Assembly: GCF_050436995.1 (NCBI RefSeq)
Contig: NC_134749.1
Coordinates: 11,674,001-11,738,000, forward strand
Length of the DNA stretch: 64,000 nucleotides
Origin: Anticarsia gemmatalis
Taxonomy: Eukaryota > Arthropoda > Insecta > Lepidoptera > Erebidae
Direction: 5' to 3'
This document shows, piece by piece, positions 34,430 to 46,270 of this stretch. Position 1 is the first letter of the stretch. Each line of letters begins with the position of its first letter. Below the pieces are notes generated by a model that made no database searches, was not told the DNA's origin, and was given only the letters and a program-made list of their open reading frames with translations. Both the position numbers and the translations under genes were made by a program.

Positions 34430-36487
34430 TTAAGAGATAAATATGAACATTTATTACTTTAAATTAATTTTCATTGCTCCCCATTCATTTGGGAAAAAAT
34501 CGTATCAAATAAATAATAAGCCTAGACTTTCTTCTTTCATCACAGTAAAATACATAGAGATAAATATAATACAGAGATTATTTTATATCCACTAAAATGC
34601 AAAAAACAAACGAACCGTCTCTATCTTTTCAAAATAGTGTCGAAAAGTTTAATTATTTCTATTGTATAACTGTATTACAAAATTCCCAAAGGCGACATCG
34701 ATCTAACAAAGTATAACAAAAGCAAATATTAAATAATTACCCATTTTTCATTTAAACTCCTTACTCTACCACTTCCCACGATAATTACGACTCTACATAA
34801 TTTAGTATCCGTGTGTGTAATTATAAATTCAGTTGCGAATAACCTAAAATAAAATTATTACAAACAATGCCATAATTTGCTAGAGTTATAGTGCTTTAGG
34901 TGAGAATTGGCACTTTTGCAGTGTTTAGGTATTATCACAAAAATTACTCAATCTTAGGAATCTTAGCTCCTTTTAGTAACTTTAAAAATAATATGTAACC
35001 TATCAGTCAAATTTCGAAAATTTCGAAATCATCAAGCAACGATCTTAAAATTTATCTTATACAACCTCTAATACAACCACAACTAATTCCTAAAACATGA
35101 TAATATTAACACCTACTACAGATTTGTAAAATATAAATTACAATCAAACTAATAAACAACAAAAAGCAAACTAATTGCCATTGCAAACGTCTTAGGTCAA
35201 AATTATATTATGCGCGGCAATTTCGCACGTCCATATAAAAGACATCAACGAGCTACCGTCCCACAGTGCAATTAAAAATAAATAACTCTGCGTATCAATT
35301 ATAACAATTATCTCTCACACCTGTGGTTTTTATTAGAGAAACTGTTATATTACATATAAATGATGAATTTATTCATTGGATGCCATAACATTTATAGTTA
35401 TGGTGATATAAATATGGACGTTTTTCAAAGAAGAGATCGCGATCTGATAGTCACTGACAGTTAATCATATGTTTTTTGTATTTAATTATTTAGTACTTTT
35501 TTCAATATTGCATTTATTCAGTTTATTGATTCCTTTGAATTCAGTGGAGGATAAGTCTCTCTTTATCGTAATGAAATAATTATCGTAGGAAACTTCGTTA
35601 AATAAAATATTTATTTCGGATTTACTCTGCGGCTACGTGAAAAGCCCACAACGTTTGACAGTTTGGAGTACCAGCCTAGTTGTTGCATTTTCATTCGTCC
35701 AGACATCTCCCTAATTGTATAAATTAGGACATTATGAAACGAATTATCTAAAAAAAAACATAATTTTTCTGTATGTTTTATCATTAAATAACTAACCTAT
35801 ATATGTACGTCTCATCGATCTCGTTGTTCTAAAATCATTATCCACAGCTAACCTCACTTCATCAACAAATTAACAGAGAACAATAGTAACTAAAAGTATA
35901 AGGAAATGCCAGGGGTTCGCTCGGGTCGCCACGATCCTCGAGCAATGAAAGGTAGTGATCGTGGCTCGTTAGCTTAATGCCGATGATAAAAGATGGCTTT
36001 AAATACTAAAACAGAGCAGCAAATGTTATCAAATTTGGTGTCAAGAAGTTGTAACACCCTAGAGTGATTAATCTACCCTGCATTTTACTAAATAGAGCCT
36101 TGGCATGCATAAATAATCTATTTTGACACGGTGTAGGCAGTATCCGATAAACATGCCTTATATTCCTGTACCATAGTTAGACTATAGATTAGATCAGGAA
36201 TAGAATGACGATAAGAAACCAACGAAAATATCAACAAATAGGGAGGCTTCAGGTCACACTGGTCGTGGTCGCCAGTTGGCTGCACATTTGACAGACAAAT
36301 GGCTTGAAACATTAAGCATTCCATAAATGCATATTCGTGTTAATTTTCTTAAATATATCATAGTAAACAGGCAACGCGGAAGTTTATGATTTATTTACCC
36401 TGTCAGGCAGATATTTTCAAAGCCTACCTGACCTAAGGTTTTACCCGTATATGAAGTTTTATTATCTTTCTTAAGCGCTTCGAAGTG

Positions 36488-36582
36488 GATAACAGTCGTT
36501 AAGCCATGTCAAAGGCGGGCGGCATGAATAACTTTGGCACTAGGTTGACCACAAACCGTACAATAAGAAGAAGAAGAAGAAG
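36488..36582 (+). mobile_element. 5S-SINE 3' fragment with AAGAAG tail
   Basis: GATAACAGTCGTTAAGCCATG, GGGCGGCATGAATAACTTTGG, CACTAGGTTGACCAC and then AATAAGAAGAAGAAGAAGAAG. It matches the 3' part of the 17845-18110 element in opposite orientation and shows the intact tail. The 5' part with the 5S-like head is missing. Confidence 0.65.
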
Positions 36583-37800
36583 TGGATTTCTAAAAATGAA
36601 TGCAATGAGAACCTTTCCATGGAATGGTTTAAAATGTTATCAACATTAGTATGGATATTTATGATTAAGTAGTTACGGAGTTTTACGTAAAATATCAATA
36701 TCTAGATCACATTCACGGATATCAAATAACACAAGAATAACAAGAAGTGACCAATAAATCACGAAACACGAGATTTCTAGATCAATGCATACATAAACAG
36801 TTTTAATATACAGCCTGCCCGATATGGAGTAAGTTTCGAAAACGATTCAAAATCCAGTGAAAGGCGGCAGAAAGTTTAAATAACTTGAATGATTTACTAT
36901 ATAGAGCAGTATTGAGTAAGTGTGCATATAATTGGTATTTTGAGATGAAGGTAAAGGTCATAAGTTCGATTCTCGGGTAGATTGTTTTCTGTGAATTGTG
37001 AAAAATGTTTGAAATTGAAAAACTGGTAAGGTTTTTGATTGGTTGTTATAAAAATAGGGAATAGTGTAATAAAAAATACTTTTAGTTTTAGATCGATGGT
37101 CCATATAACATACCTTAAGATATACCTATGGTATAAAATTATTAATATCGGGATAGGTATTAAAATAAAGTTAAGGAAAAGTTGTTTTCGGAAAAGGTGG
37201 CAATTAAGTAGCATTACAAATTACTGTTAACGACAAACACAAACACATTAACTAATAAATACAATTTATCTAATTTATTTGTTTTTTAATTTAACTTAAT
37301 CACTAATTAGTTGACACTCGCATTTGTCGAAATAAATATGTAAGTAATATTTAGATAATTAATTCTTTACTGATAAATATACTGTTCATACATCATAAGC
37401 CAATCTCAGTCTATGCAACAATTAAGATAACTTATCTTAAAAACTCTAATCACTTGCGACGTTTTTTTACGCATGAAAATAAAAAATAATGTTTCTTTGT
37501 CTTTTTAAATTAATGAATCATTTTCGAGTATTTTTCCTAAGTTAGTAACCTTCCATAATGATAAAGTTAGAATTTTGTACTTACTTTGTCACTTTATTTT
37601 TTTTTTATTGGTCAAATAATTTTGTTTAACTAGATTGAGGAATTTCAATGCTAATTTCTTGGAAAAGATACGTAAACAAGTGAGATGGTGGTAAAATTAC
37701 TCTTTATCGCAGGGTATCAAATTATTTTGATAAATATTTTTCTTGTTGAATTATTATATGTATAATTGAATAACGATAATTTTCACTATTTTACGTACAT

Positions 37801-37870
37801 TTATGCCTCGAGTCCACCACATTACCTGAGTGCGGAGAAGGGGCTTAGCATGCCTGATAGGGTTCATCGT
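37801..37870 (-). repeat. SINE fragment
   Basis: ATGCCTCGAGTCCACCACATTACCTGAGTGCGG and GGGCTTAGCATGCCTGA resemble the reversed 3' body of the 5706-6037 SINE. Both ends are lost. Confidence 0.45.
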
Positions 37871-37894
37871 TAAAACCAGTTATTACTGGTTTTA
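37871..37894. repeat. small perfect hairpin
   Basis: TAAAACCAGT, four-base loop TATT, ACTGGTTTTA: a 10 bp perfect stem directly beside a SINE fragment. No known function. Confidence 0.5.
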
Positions 37895-40510
37895 ATAACT
37901 TCAAAAACTCAAAATAACACGTTAAAAAGTAATGAAATCCTCAATAAGTTATATTAGTTGCACACATGTGATGCAAGCGTGTTGTTCGCTCGCTGTGAGA
38001 AATGGTCTATTGTAACGTTCGCTGTAAGGTCGACGGTGTACGTAGAGAGGTTTTTAGCCAGGCTGCGTCTGTCTACCGTTGTATAATGTATACGTCACTT
38101 GATAGTTTGCGATTGTGATCATTTTAATGATAGAAATTATTTAGTTATGAGCGAATTTTTTGTGAAAAAATAAGTGCGGTTATTATGATAGAAAAAAAAA
38201 TGTTTAGGGCGGGTTTAACCGTGTCTAAATAACTATGAGTTAACTTATAAGTTGGAATTTTACAGTTGTTTTCATACATTAGCTGACACTTAATTTGGTA
38301 GGTAAAATATCTGTCACTCAATTATAGACTGTGAAATTGGCTTGTATTCTGCAAAATCTTGTCAAGAAACATGTTTATTCCAATTTGTGTTCACGTTCTC
38401 GGTTCCTTCTTGTTAAGAAGGAATTAACCTTAGTCTATAAAATCGATGAGAGACAGTTCTTATCAATGAATAAACCTGATCATAATAAAAAAATATTATC
38501 TTTAGCAAAAAACTAATTTTAAATTGTCAATAGTTTACGTCTGATAGTAAATTGTAATCTCATGACTTTTATTAAAACGACTGCATAACACGAGACCATT
38601 ATCTTAACTCAGCAAAACCTGACCAGCCCCACCACGGCCGAGAGCAAGGGCCAATGACCATATATTCATGGTCAACTATCAATGAACATACCTTCATTAA
38701 CCTTCAATTTTACCGCACTTCCTACATCATTGTATTGCAATTACAACTGTTTAAGTCATTTAAGATTTCGGAAATTACAATTTCTACTTGACATTTTGTT
38801 AATGATTGAGCACCTACTTTAGCACGATTCTGTACAGTCGGTACTGTCGAGTATCGAAAGTTTCACGTTTCAAATCTACTGCCAAAATAGATCCCACGAC
38901 GCCCGTCAGAGGCGCTGATCAGATTTTCATACAAAATTTCTCGATGACAAGCCAGTTGTCGGTAGTCGATAGTGCTACAGAATCAAGCTACTTTTCTGAA
39001 TATATTTTTGTAATTCGAGGTTTGATTTTGTCTTAAGAAGTAATGGGATGCCGAGTATCAAACTAGTAAATTAAGCTTGTTTCAATGAAATAATAAAGCC
39101 TAGATTTTACAACAAGAGGATAATATAGAATAACAAACTTCTTGGGATAACTAATGGGACTTGTTATTGTAGTGTTGTAAGGAATGGAGAGACAGAAAAA
39201 GTGATTTTTTTTTTTTAATAAAGCTATATTTTAAGTATGAAATCTTCAGAAAGATATTAGAACATTTATACAACGTGCCGCTCCAATGGCTTATTTTCTT
39301 CAATTCGTATTCGTACGTACGCTCTGGCTACTTACAGACGCAAACACGTCACAAATTTAAGTAACATTTCATATTAATAGTCTAATTTACAACTTAAATG
39401 TAATAATAAATAAAAAATGTAATATTCAAGACGACAGTCAATAATCAATTAACAAAAAAGAACATAATTAAAGCCTTCGTATTAAAGCAATACTTCCTTC
39501 ATCATTGCATTCTCTCTTGTAAACAATTCGGAAATGCACTTACATATTAACTTGACATATTGTTAACCTTTTACGGCGTTTGCTGTATGGCCATAATGTC
39601 AGTGACTCTATGTGGCCTTAACCCTAAAGTATAGCATATTGATTCGCGAGTCTCTATAACTCGCCTTAAAATGCGTTCGATTCGTAATGTGTTTTGGTCT
39701 ATTTGTAGAGTTGTTTTGCGAATTTTGTTTTAATTCATTCGATATTGGTGACTGGTTATACTATTTTATTTTTATTTGTAAGTTTTTCAAGTTTTTCTGT
39801 AGTCAATTTTATATCATACATATTATTATATCTATAATTGACTGACCTATAGTCCATTCTTCACCAGTTTTTAAGGCTCTTAAGTATCCATTTCTGCTTG
39901 GCAGTAACAAGTGTGTACAAATGCATGCACATTAAATTGTATTTGTAGTAAATATATTTAAAACAGTACTTGAAGAATTACAAGAATGTCTTTACTATTT
40001 TTATTAACTTAAAAACTTTTTTCCCAACAAATCAGAGAAGGATAAATGGCACTAACTCCTAGGGAAATCTTTAAACCCAAAATACAACAAAATCCGCAAA
40101 ATCCAGATTTCCTACAAAACTCAAGTATCAAATAGTCTAACCAACATGTCTAGTCACGGCTCGCGGCTCAGATGTTTATCAAACATGTCCGCGGTATTCC
40201 CAACGTGTTGCCGCTCCGTGACGTCACAAACTAAATGCAACACGCTGTATAAAGTCAACGACACTAACGTCATAGGTAAATCCGGACCCTGAAGGCTGTG
40301 CTTAGTCATCTAATATTATGGTAATTACCTACCTTTGGCAATTTTTTGGTAGCAATATAGGCAAAACTTCTGTCCAATATTTATCAAAGACGTACAAATT
40401 TCTTAACTATAGTTTGTATTTCTTCTTTACCTCAATGTTTACGCTAATAAATTACCTAAGCAATAAGTAAATGCTTCAATGAAGAAAAACATCAGTCAGA
40501 GAGAAAGTGC

Positions 40511-40865
40511 TTGTTCACGTTGGAACTCGCGGGCGCGGTGGCGGTCGCGAGCGCGGGGACGTGGCGTTTTGTGTTCACGTTGGCCGCCAGGCGGGCGTTT
40601 GGCTCAAACTGGCTCAAACTGGTTGAACTTACTTGACGTCGCGAGTGAATCGCGCCCGCCACCGCTAGTTCGACGTGAACACACACGAACATCTTCACGC
40701 GTTTGATATTGCCGCGAGCGCGCCGCGCGGGCCGCGCGCGACACCGCTAGCTCGCCCGCTAGTTAGACCGCGCGAACGGTTTGTACGTGAACACTTGGGA
40801 ACTACGCCATATGTTTGATATTTCGCGACCGCGCCCGCCACCGCGCCCGCTAGTCAACGTGAATG
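40511..40865. repeat. CpG-rich inverted-repeat element (MITE-like)
   Basis: Left part TTGTTCACGTTGGAACTCGCGGGCGCGGTGGCGG is matched in reverse complement by the right part CCGCCACCGCGCCCGCTAGTCAACGTGAATGAG. Inside are further copies of the same segment in both directions (GCGCCCGCCACCGCTAGTTC, GACGTGAACACA, TGTACGTGAACACTTGGG) and a 12 bp tandem GGCTCAAACTGG. It is more CpG-rich than anything else in the window. Open frames on both strands are by-products of the GC content. Confidence 0.6.
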
Positions 40866-42481
40866 AGCACAAAGGCATTTGTCTAAAATGATCCTTAAAA
40901 AATTGCACAATGAGAAGAGAAAGAAAGAAAAATATTTTTATTTTTTTATTCGCCGCTTTTCATGAAATCAATTGTGAATTTTATTGTAAATAATTGTAGT
41001 GTTTTATATTCATAATTATCCCGTATTGTTTTTACCAAATTCTAGTCTAAACCAATTGTGACACAACTTTTTTGAAAACATTATATTTCTCATAGTTTTT
41101 AAAACGTAAGTAAGTAAGATCCGTGTCATAATGAGCGACAAGGCCGAGTCACAAAAAGATTTGTCTTGAGCTCTTTTAAATATTTCATGGCACATTATAA
41201 TCATACTAGATGAAAGGTCGTTAACCCCGTATTACACAGATCGTACTTAACATAAAAATATTACTGACCACGACACGTTATTCTTTAAGCTAGGTAAGTG
41301 ATTCATGTATACGAAATTATTAAGATATTTGAATTTTACTGCAATCATAGGTTTATATTGGAGCTTAAATTACTCAGGTTTGCTACGCACATATTCGATC
41401 AGGTTTTAACCGGCATAGCCGGGCGACAAAACAGAATAAGTGATGAGTAAGTTAAGTGATGAACCCGATCGGCACAAGCTGAACAAGTGAGTCGAGTTGG
41501 TTTGGGTTGGTTTTGTTTGATAATATTGCCGAAATGAACGTGTCGAACCGAATATGTGTGTAGCAAGCCTTACATGTATAAAAAATTGTGTGTTGCGGGA
41601 ATTCAAAAAAATATTAGACCAAAAGTGGAAAAGTGACACTTTTTGTGGATCAAATCAGCGCCTGTCCCATATGGAATTGAAAATCACGACCTTGCACTTT
41701 AGTAGCAACTACTGGTGAAATAAAAATTGCCTCAGTAGTAATAACTTATTCATATAATTTTGATTTACGGACATTCTCAAACACTTACCCTTCTTCGCCA
41801 ATTATACTGCGACTATACCTATAGAAAAGTACAGAAAATCTTTGTTAATTAAGTACAGACCAGTAAGTACACAAGTACACAAAACAATAGAATGCTTTAA
41901 ATTATTTGAAACTGAACATATTTAAGGCTAGTTCTGTACAGCAGAGTATCGTAAACGTCCTAATCCATAGACCTTCAGTCTCTTGCCATAAACCGAGTAT
42001 TATTACGTCGATATACGTGACAACCATCACGTTACCAAACTACGCCCTTACAAGGATATTATCAGTGTCGCAACCTGACCGTCAAACGTGGAAGGAAACT
42101 CACTACATTACAACATCCTTGATCCTTTAACCGTGAAGATATAGAAGACCGATTTACTAACACTATCGAGTAGCTAGAAGCTTAAGAAACAAATGTAGAT
42201 AGAAAATAGCCCTTAGCTTGTGTTCCTAAGGAACTATCTTTTTTCAAGTAAATGATCATATGCTTATCTCTAGATATGGTTGTACTTATACTTGTAGTGT
42301 GTATAGTGGTGGTGGTAGTCATACTTAAAGCGGTAGTAAATATGTAGTTTATGTATCTAATATCGACACCTAAGGTATCGCCATTCATTTTCTGTAACTG
42401 CTGTAGGTGCTGAAAGTCACAAAGAAGATAAATTTAAAAAAAATATTGCTTTGATGCTAATAACATATTTTTTTCTTTCAG

Positions 42482-42555
42482 GTTTAATCGGAACTGTGAT
42501 CACAATGACGACGAAAATGAAAAGGCTTGGCTTACAAGCAAGGACACTTATCATG
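42482..42555 (+). CDS. putative first coding exon of a secreted or membrane protein
   Basis: I do not recognise the gene. Acceptor TATTTTTTTCTTTCAG|GTTTAATC and donor ATCATG|GTGAGT are both strong. ATG at 42505 has A at -3 (CACAATG) and is followed by 17 codons, MTTKMKRLGLQARTLIM, ending on a codon boundary. The four basic residues followed by a hydrophobic start look like the n-region of a signal peptide, which the next exon-like segment (46224-46270) continues in phase. A second frame is also open through both segments, so the frame rests on the ATG and on the signal-peptide pattern. Upstream bases of the exon would be 5' UTR. A 5S-headed SINE begins about 60 bases after the donor. No protein match can be claimed. 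Confidence 0.4.
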
Positions 42556-42614
42556 GTGAGTTTTATTTCAACGTACAAATGCCGAAAATAAGGTTATTTT
42601 TATTTTTTTATCGT

Positions 42615-42812
42615 TAGTGGTCAACCTAGTGTCAAAGTGGTTCAAGCTGCCCGAAAGAACGACATGGAGTAACGACTGTTATCTTAAAACACAACAACTG
42701 GGACTAAATGTTAACGTTCCCTACAAAATACGAAGGCACTCAGTTAAAATACACCCATCTAGGGAATGACCACGCCAGAGGTTGCTTAACCCACAGATCG
42801 TTTACAGACCGA
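42615..42812 (-). mobile_element. 5S rRNA-headed SINE, AAGAAG-tail family, 3'-truncated
   Basis: GTGGTCAACCTAGTGTCAAAGTGG, GTAACGACTGTTATCTTA, CACCCATCTAGGGAATGACC and GGTTGCTTAACCCACAGATCG follow the 17845-18110 copy step by step. The AAGCAAC and GATGGGTG segments of the 5S-like head are present in reverse. Confidence 0.65.
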
Positions 42813-43500
42813 CCTTTCAGAGTTATTGCCTTATTTCAATGAAACTACAAGTATAAATATAATGCAGGTACACATTCTGTCTGTACCTACTTAAGTGTGC
42901 AACAAAATAGTTAGTTGCATACAAAGTTCATTAAACTTAACAAACAAACAAATATTGACCTTTCCGTACATTTTTTGTTCGAAATCAAATCCAGTTTCAA
43001 CAAAAACTGTATTAGATCAATATTGTTTGTCCATACTATACAGAGTGAATTGGAATTACCAGTAGACAACACTTTAAAGATTTATTAATATAACAGTTAG
43101 TAATCTTACAATAAAAAGTGAAAGATGCTTCTGATGTAAAAGATGATCCTAATGTAGAAACTATGCATCTTACCGTATTAGTAATGCGTCTGACGTACTA
43201 AAAAATAAATCCTTGACAATATATTTACTTGTAATTACTTTTTTAATAACATTATTTATCGTGACTTCTTACAAAAATAGCTAAACAATATGTATTACTA
43301 AATTTTGAGATTTTTTCCTACAAATGGTCTTTTGAAATTTGCCCTAATTGCCAAATAAAACAAAATATCCTTTATAAGGATATCATAAACGTGTCATATT
43401 AAAATAGATATTCAGGATTGTTTGTTCGTATTCCCCCTGTATATAATTGACGTCACTAATGCACAGCGGGGGTGCGGAACTAATGAGACGAATGGTCTAT

Positions 43501-43556
43501 AACCAGCACAAATATATTGTGTTTGTTTAACCAGCACAAATATATTGTGTTTATTT
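43501..43556 (+). repeat. 28 bp tandem duplication
   Basis: AACCAGCACAAATATATTGT plus GTTTGTTT, then the same 28 bases with one change (GTTTATTT). The near-identity suggests a recent duplication. Confidence 0.8.
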
Positions 43557-43639
43557 AACCATTTGTTTTTGTACTCCACTTCCATGAAGTCTGACTAGTT
43601 TAGTTAAATCATTAGTAAAAAATACAGTGCTTAGTTAAC

Positions 43640-43938
43640 AACAGCCGCACGGGTTGATCTCTGAGGTGAAGCCACGCTTGTCGAGGTTGTTCTGTGGATG
43701 AGTGACCATTTTATACATATCGAGTTCCTCCAAGTTTCGGAAGGCACGTTAACCGTTAATAGTAGTCAGAAGCTTGAAAGTCTGACAACCAGTAATACCG
43801 AAGGGTATCGTATTATATCCCAGGTGACTGCTAAGTCAGATAGGCAGTCGCTCCATGTAAAACACTGGTATTCAGCAGCATCCGGTGAGACTGAGAACCG
43901 ACTCCAACATAGTTTGTAAGAGAGGCTAAGCTATATAA
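43640..43938 (+). mobile_element. 5S rRNA-headed SINE, GGTATTCAGC-tail family
   Basis: The head ACAGCCGCACGGG...TCTCTGAGGTGAAGCCACG...GAGGTTGTTCTGTGGATGAGTGACC follows the 5S rRNA internal promoter (box A AAGC, box C GGATGGGTGACC with one change). The body has TTTCGGAAGGCACGTTAA, shared with the other 5S family, then a different tail: AGCTTGAAAGTCTGACAACC, CACTGGTATTCAGCAGCATC and CGACTCCAACATAGTTTG. A second copy is at 56011-56357. The open frame through it is a by-product. Confidence 0.7.
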
Positions 43939-44964
43939 TTATTTAATTTCCAATTCGGTATGAATATTGGCCGTTATCACAGTTATCGTCATTCATTGAG
44001 CGCTACGTCAAATTCAGGAATCTCTATTACATATTTTAAGTCAGCCATAAGTAAAAATTAAAATATGATAGTATAACAAGCTCTATAATTATTAACATGA
44101 GATTAAAGCATCAAAATAATTGATGCTCAAATTTCATGAAGGCTACATAAACAAACTTTTTTATTGTTTGGTCAATTCACACACGGTCATCTGATTCTAT
44201 TCTAAGCAGAGCTTGTACAATGGTATGGTATTTTTATCTTATCAAACTATTTTAAAAATAAATCGGGGCCCTCCGGGACGGGAGCCTCGGGGATCGGGAT
44301 ACTCAGGGAATAATTAAATATTGGTGTGGTGAGGACGATATTTGTTTTGAATCTGTCCAATATTTGTCCCGGGTGTGAACTTTATTTTGAAAGTCTAAAG
44401 ATCAGACTCAAGTCCTCTCATTTTTCTACTTCCAACAGCTTCAACTATTTTCGTTTACACTAATCAAATTAGACGTGTTGCGGTTACATTTTTCCCAATG
44501 TGTATTTCCACGTTTAAACAAGCAATTAACTAGGGTGTTTATTACTTCCGAGACTGTTATACTCCACTACCATATTTAAATATAATTTATAAAAGTATTA
44601 GGAATGCGGTCAGATTTTCCCGGACTCTATGTATCTTGAAGAAAAGAAATATGACGTGCGATACTTGCATTTATATGTATTTCCACATTTTAGTAGTAGT
44701 TAAGTTAAACTGATCAAGATTAACAGCGAATTTTCATTTATGTATGATTTTTTTATAAAACAGATTTAAAGATAAATAATTTATAAATTCTTAGTTAATT
44801 TCGCGTTAAATAATTAACTTGTTTACGATCATGTATCAATTACGAAGAATATCGTTACAATTATTTATACTTATTCTATTTCTTATAATTTTATAATTTA
44901 TTGTAATAATTATAGAATTACTTTACACTACTAGTTAAGTGCAGACTGCAGATCAATACAAAAA

Positions 44965-45105
44965 AATAATTTTCTAGCTTATACCACCCGTGGTTTTAAT
45001 CACAGCCTTTTCCATATCCGGAATGTAATCTATCCTACCAAATTTTATGCAAATTTGCTAAGCCGTATTCACGTGAAAACAAGACATACAAACACACAAA
45101 AAAAT
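44965..45105 (-). repeat. possible Helitron-like fragment
   Basis: CAAATTTTATGCAAATTTGCTAAGCC and ACGTGAAAACAAGACATACAAACACAC resemble the interior of lepidopteran Helitrons. No terminus is recognisable. Confidence 0.25.
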
Positions 45106-45480
45106 ATGGGAAGTATAATTAATATCTTTACATTTTCACTAAAATTTTGGCTTACCCAACAAAATCTCTCTTTAAATACTATGTTACAATGAATTCGGTA
45201 AACGGTTAGAGTCCAAACGACAACAAAAACTGATTCCCGATCAACGAAATCCCATTTTAAAAAACCCAAAACAATATAAATATTAGTGTTAAATTTTCCA
45301 CCTCTAGTCAAAGACAGGAAAACCGACATAGAGCACCAAAAGTACTACAAAACGCGTGCTCTTTCACCAGCGCGGCAGTTGCGTCACGACACACGCGCAC
45401 TTGACACGCTCCACCATTGTTGACATATATTATTGTTACGACGGTGACGCGTGTAGGGCTAGATTCTTATAACTTTAGTA

Positions 45481-45682
45481 TCTATACGTACTAATATTAT
45501 AAAATTGCAAAGTTTGTTTGGTTAAACGCGCTAATCTCAGGAACTACCGGTGCGAATTGAAAAAATATTTTATTGTTCGATATCCTTTTTATTGAGGAAG
45601 GCTATATACAACATCACGCTACTACCAAGAGGATCAGAGTTCCAAAAAATGTTACAAAAACGGGGAAAAGCGGGTCAGCTAG
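45481..45682 (+). mobile_element. non-autonomous Helitron without 3' hairpin
   Basis: Left TCTATACGTACTAATATTATA after A; right GCGGGTCAGCTAG before T. The interior matches the 34184 copy, but the CGCAAGCGAAGTTG hairpin segment and its lead are missing, so the element jumps from GGGGAAAA to GCGGGTCAGCTAG. Probably a deletion after insertion. Confidence 0.75.
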
Positions 45683-45832
45683 TATGTTTGTCTTTTCTAA
45701 GTCGGGAATATAGAGTCCCGGACTTTTGGAAGGCGTGCGTGGGGCCGAAGCCAACACACAGAGGCCAGAGACAGTTTTAATATAACAAAGAAGTAATGTG
45801 ACACAATCCGTTGACTATCCAATAGAAAAGGA
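45683..45832 (+). repeat. GC-rich repeat, short copy
   Basis: TAGAGTCCCGGACTTTTGGAAGGCGTGCG, GGGGCCGAAGCCAACAC and GACACAATCCG match the start of the longer copy at 47895-48640. It begins directly at the right end of the Helitron at 45481. Confidence 0.55.
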
Positions 45833-46223
45833 TGTCAATAGTAGCTTAGCAATAAAAAAAAATCCTTTCTTTGTTATAACAAATTAATAATGGAGTAAGT
45901 AAGAAAATAATTAAGTTTTTTATCAAATGCCATCAAGAACATCTCTTTTAGAGTGACAGTATCTACAAAAGAAAATATATTTATCATCATTCCAACTTGC
46001 CTCGGGGCACAAATATTTCGATAATGCTTAAAAATCTTGTCACATTTACGACTATCGTTTTAATCAGACAATGGAATTTTAATCTCACTGACCCATCGTC
46101 TGCTTATAAAGTTCAACAACCTTTGATCTACAGAAAAAACAAATCAGACTGCAATTTCAAAAAGGAACAACCTTTTATAGATATTGCAACATGATTTTAT
46201 ACATTGCTGATTTTGTTTTACAG

Positions 46224-46270
46224 TTAGTCTGTGCGCTAGTGCTTTCCCAGCAATGGATGATAATGTGTTC
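46224..46270 (+). CDS. putative second coding exon: rest of signal peptide
   Basis: Acceptor GATTTTGTTTTACAG|TTAG and donor GTTC|GTAAGT. In phase with 42482-42555 it reads LVCALVLSQQWMIMC plus two bases of a serine codon. Joined to the previous segment this gives a basic n-region, a hydrophobic core (TLIMLVCALVLS) and a polar end, the pattern of a cleaved signal peptide or signal anchor. The next exon must start in phase 2, and I found no candidate before the window ends. The other frame through the pair is also open (it would end AMDDNVF), so coding status needs transcript evidence. The product cannot be named. Confidence 0.35.

Larger units (their letters stand above)
33565..42481. other. 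intergenic or intronic stretch with repeats
   Basis: No coding exon was seen. Contents that can be named (Helitron 34184, 5S-SINE tail 36488, SINE fragment 37801, small hairpin 37871, CpG-rich repeat 40511) are listed. Large parts (34440-36480, 37900-40500, 40870-42480) show nothing recognisable. The sequence ends in a strong acceptor, TATTTTTTTCTTTCAG. Confidence 0.4.
42556..46223 (+). other. putative intron between the two proposed exons
   Basis: Starts GTGAGT and ends TTTTGTTTTACAG. It holds two 5S-headed SINEs of different tail type, a 28 bp tandem duplication, a 202 bp Helitron and the short copy of a GC-rich repeat. The stretches 43940-44960 and 45100-45480 show nothing that can be named. 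Confidence 0.35.

Noticed and set aside
40479..40706. Arginine-rich open frames on both strands
   Set aside because: They fall in a CpG-rich inverted repeat, where open frames on both strands are a composition effect.
43698..43919. 73-codon open frame with a counterpart at 56129-56353
   Set aside because: Both lie in copies of the 5S-headed SINE. The similarity between them is repeat similarity and not protein conservation.
42482..46270. Alternative frame through the two proposed exons (acidic reading with WLTSKDTYH and AMDDNVF)
   Set aside because: It is open, but lacks a start codon and gives no recognisable motif, whereas the other frame starts at ATG and yields a signal-peptide pattern. 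Not excluded outright.
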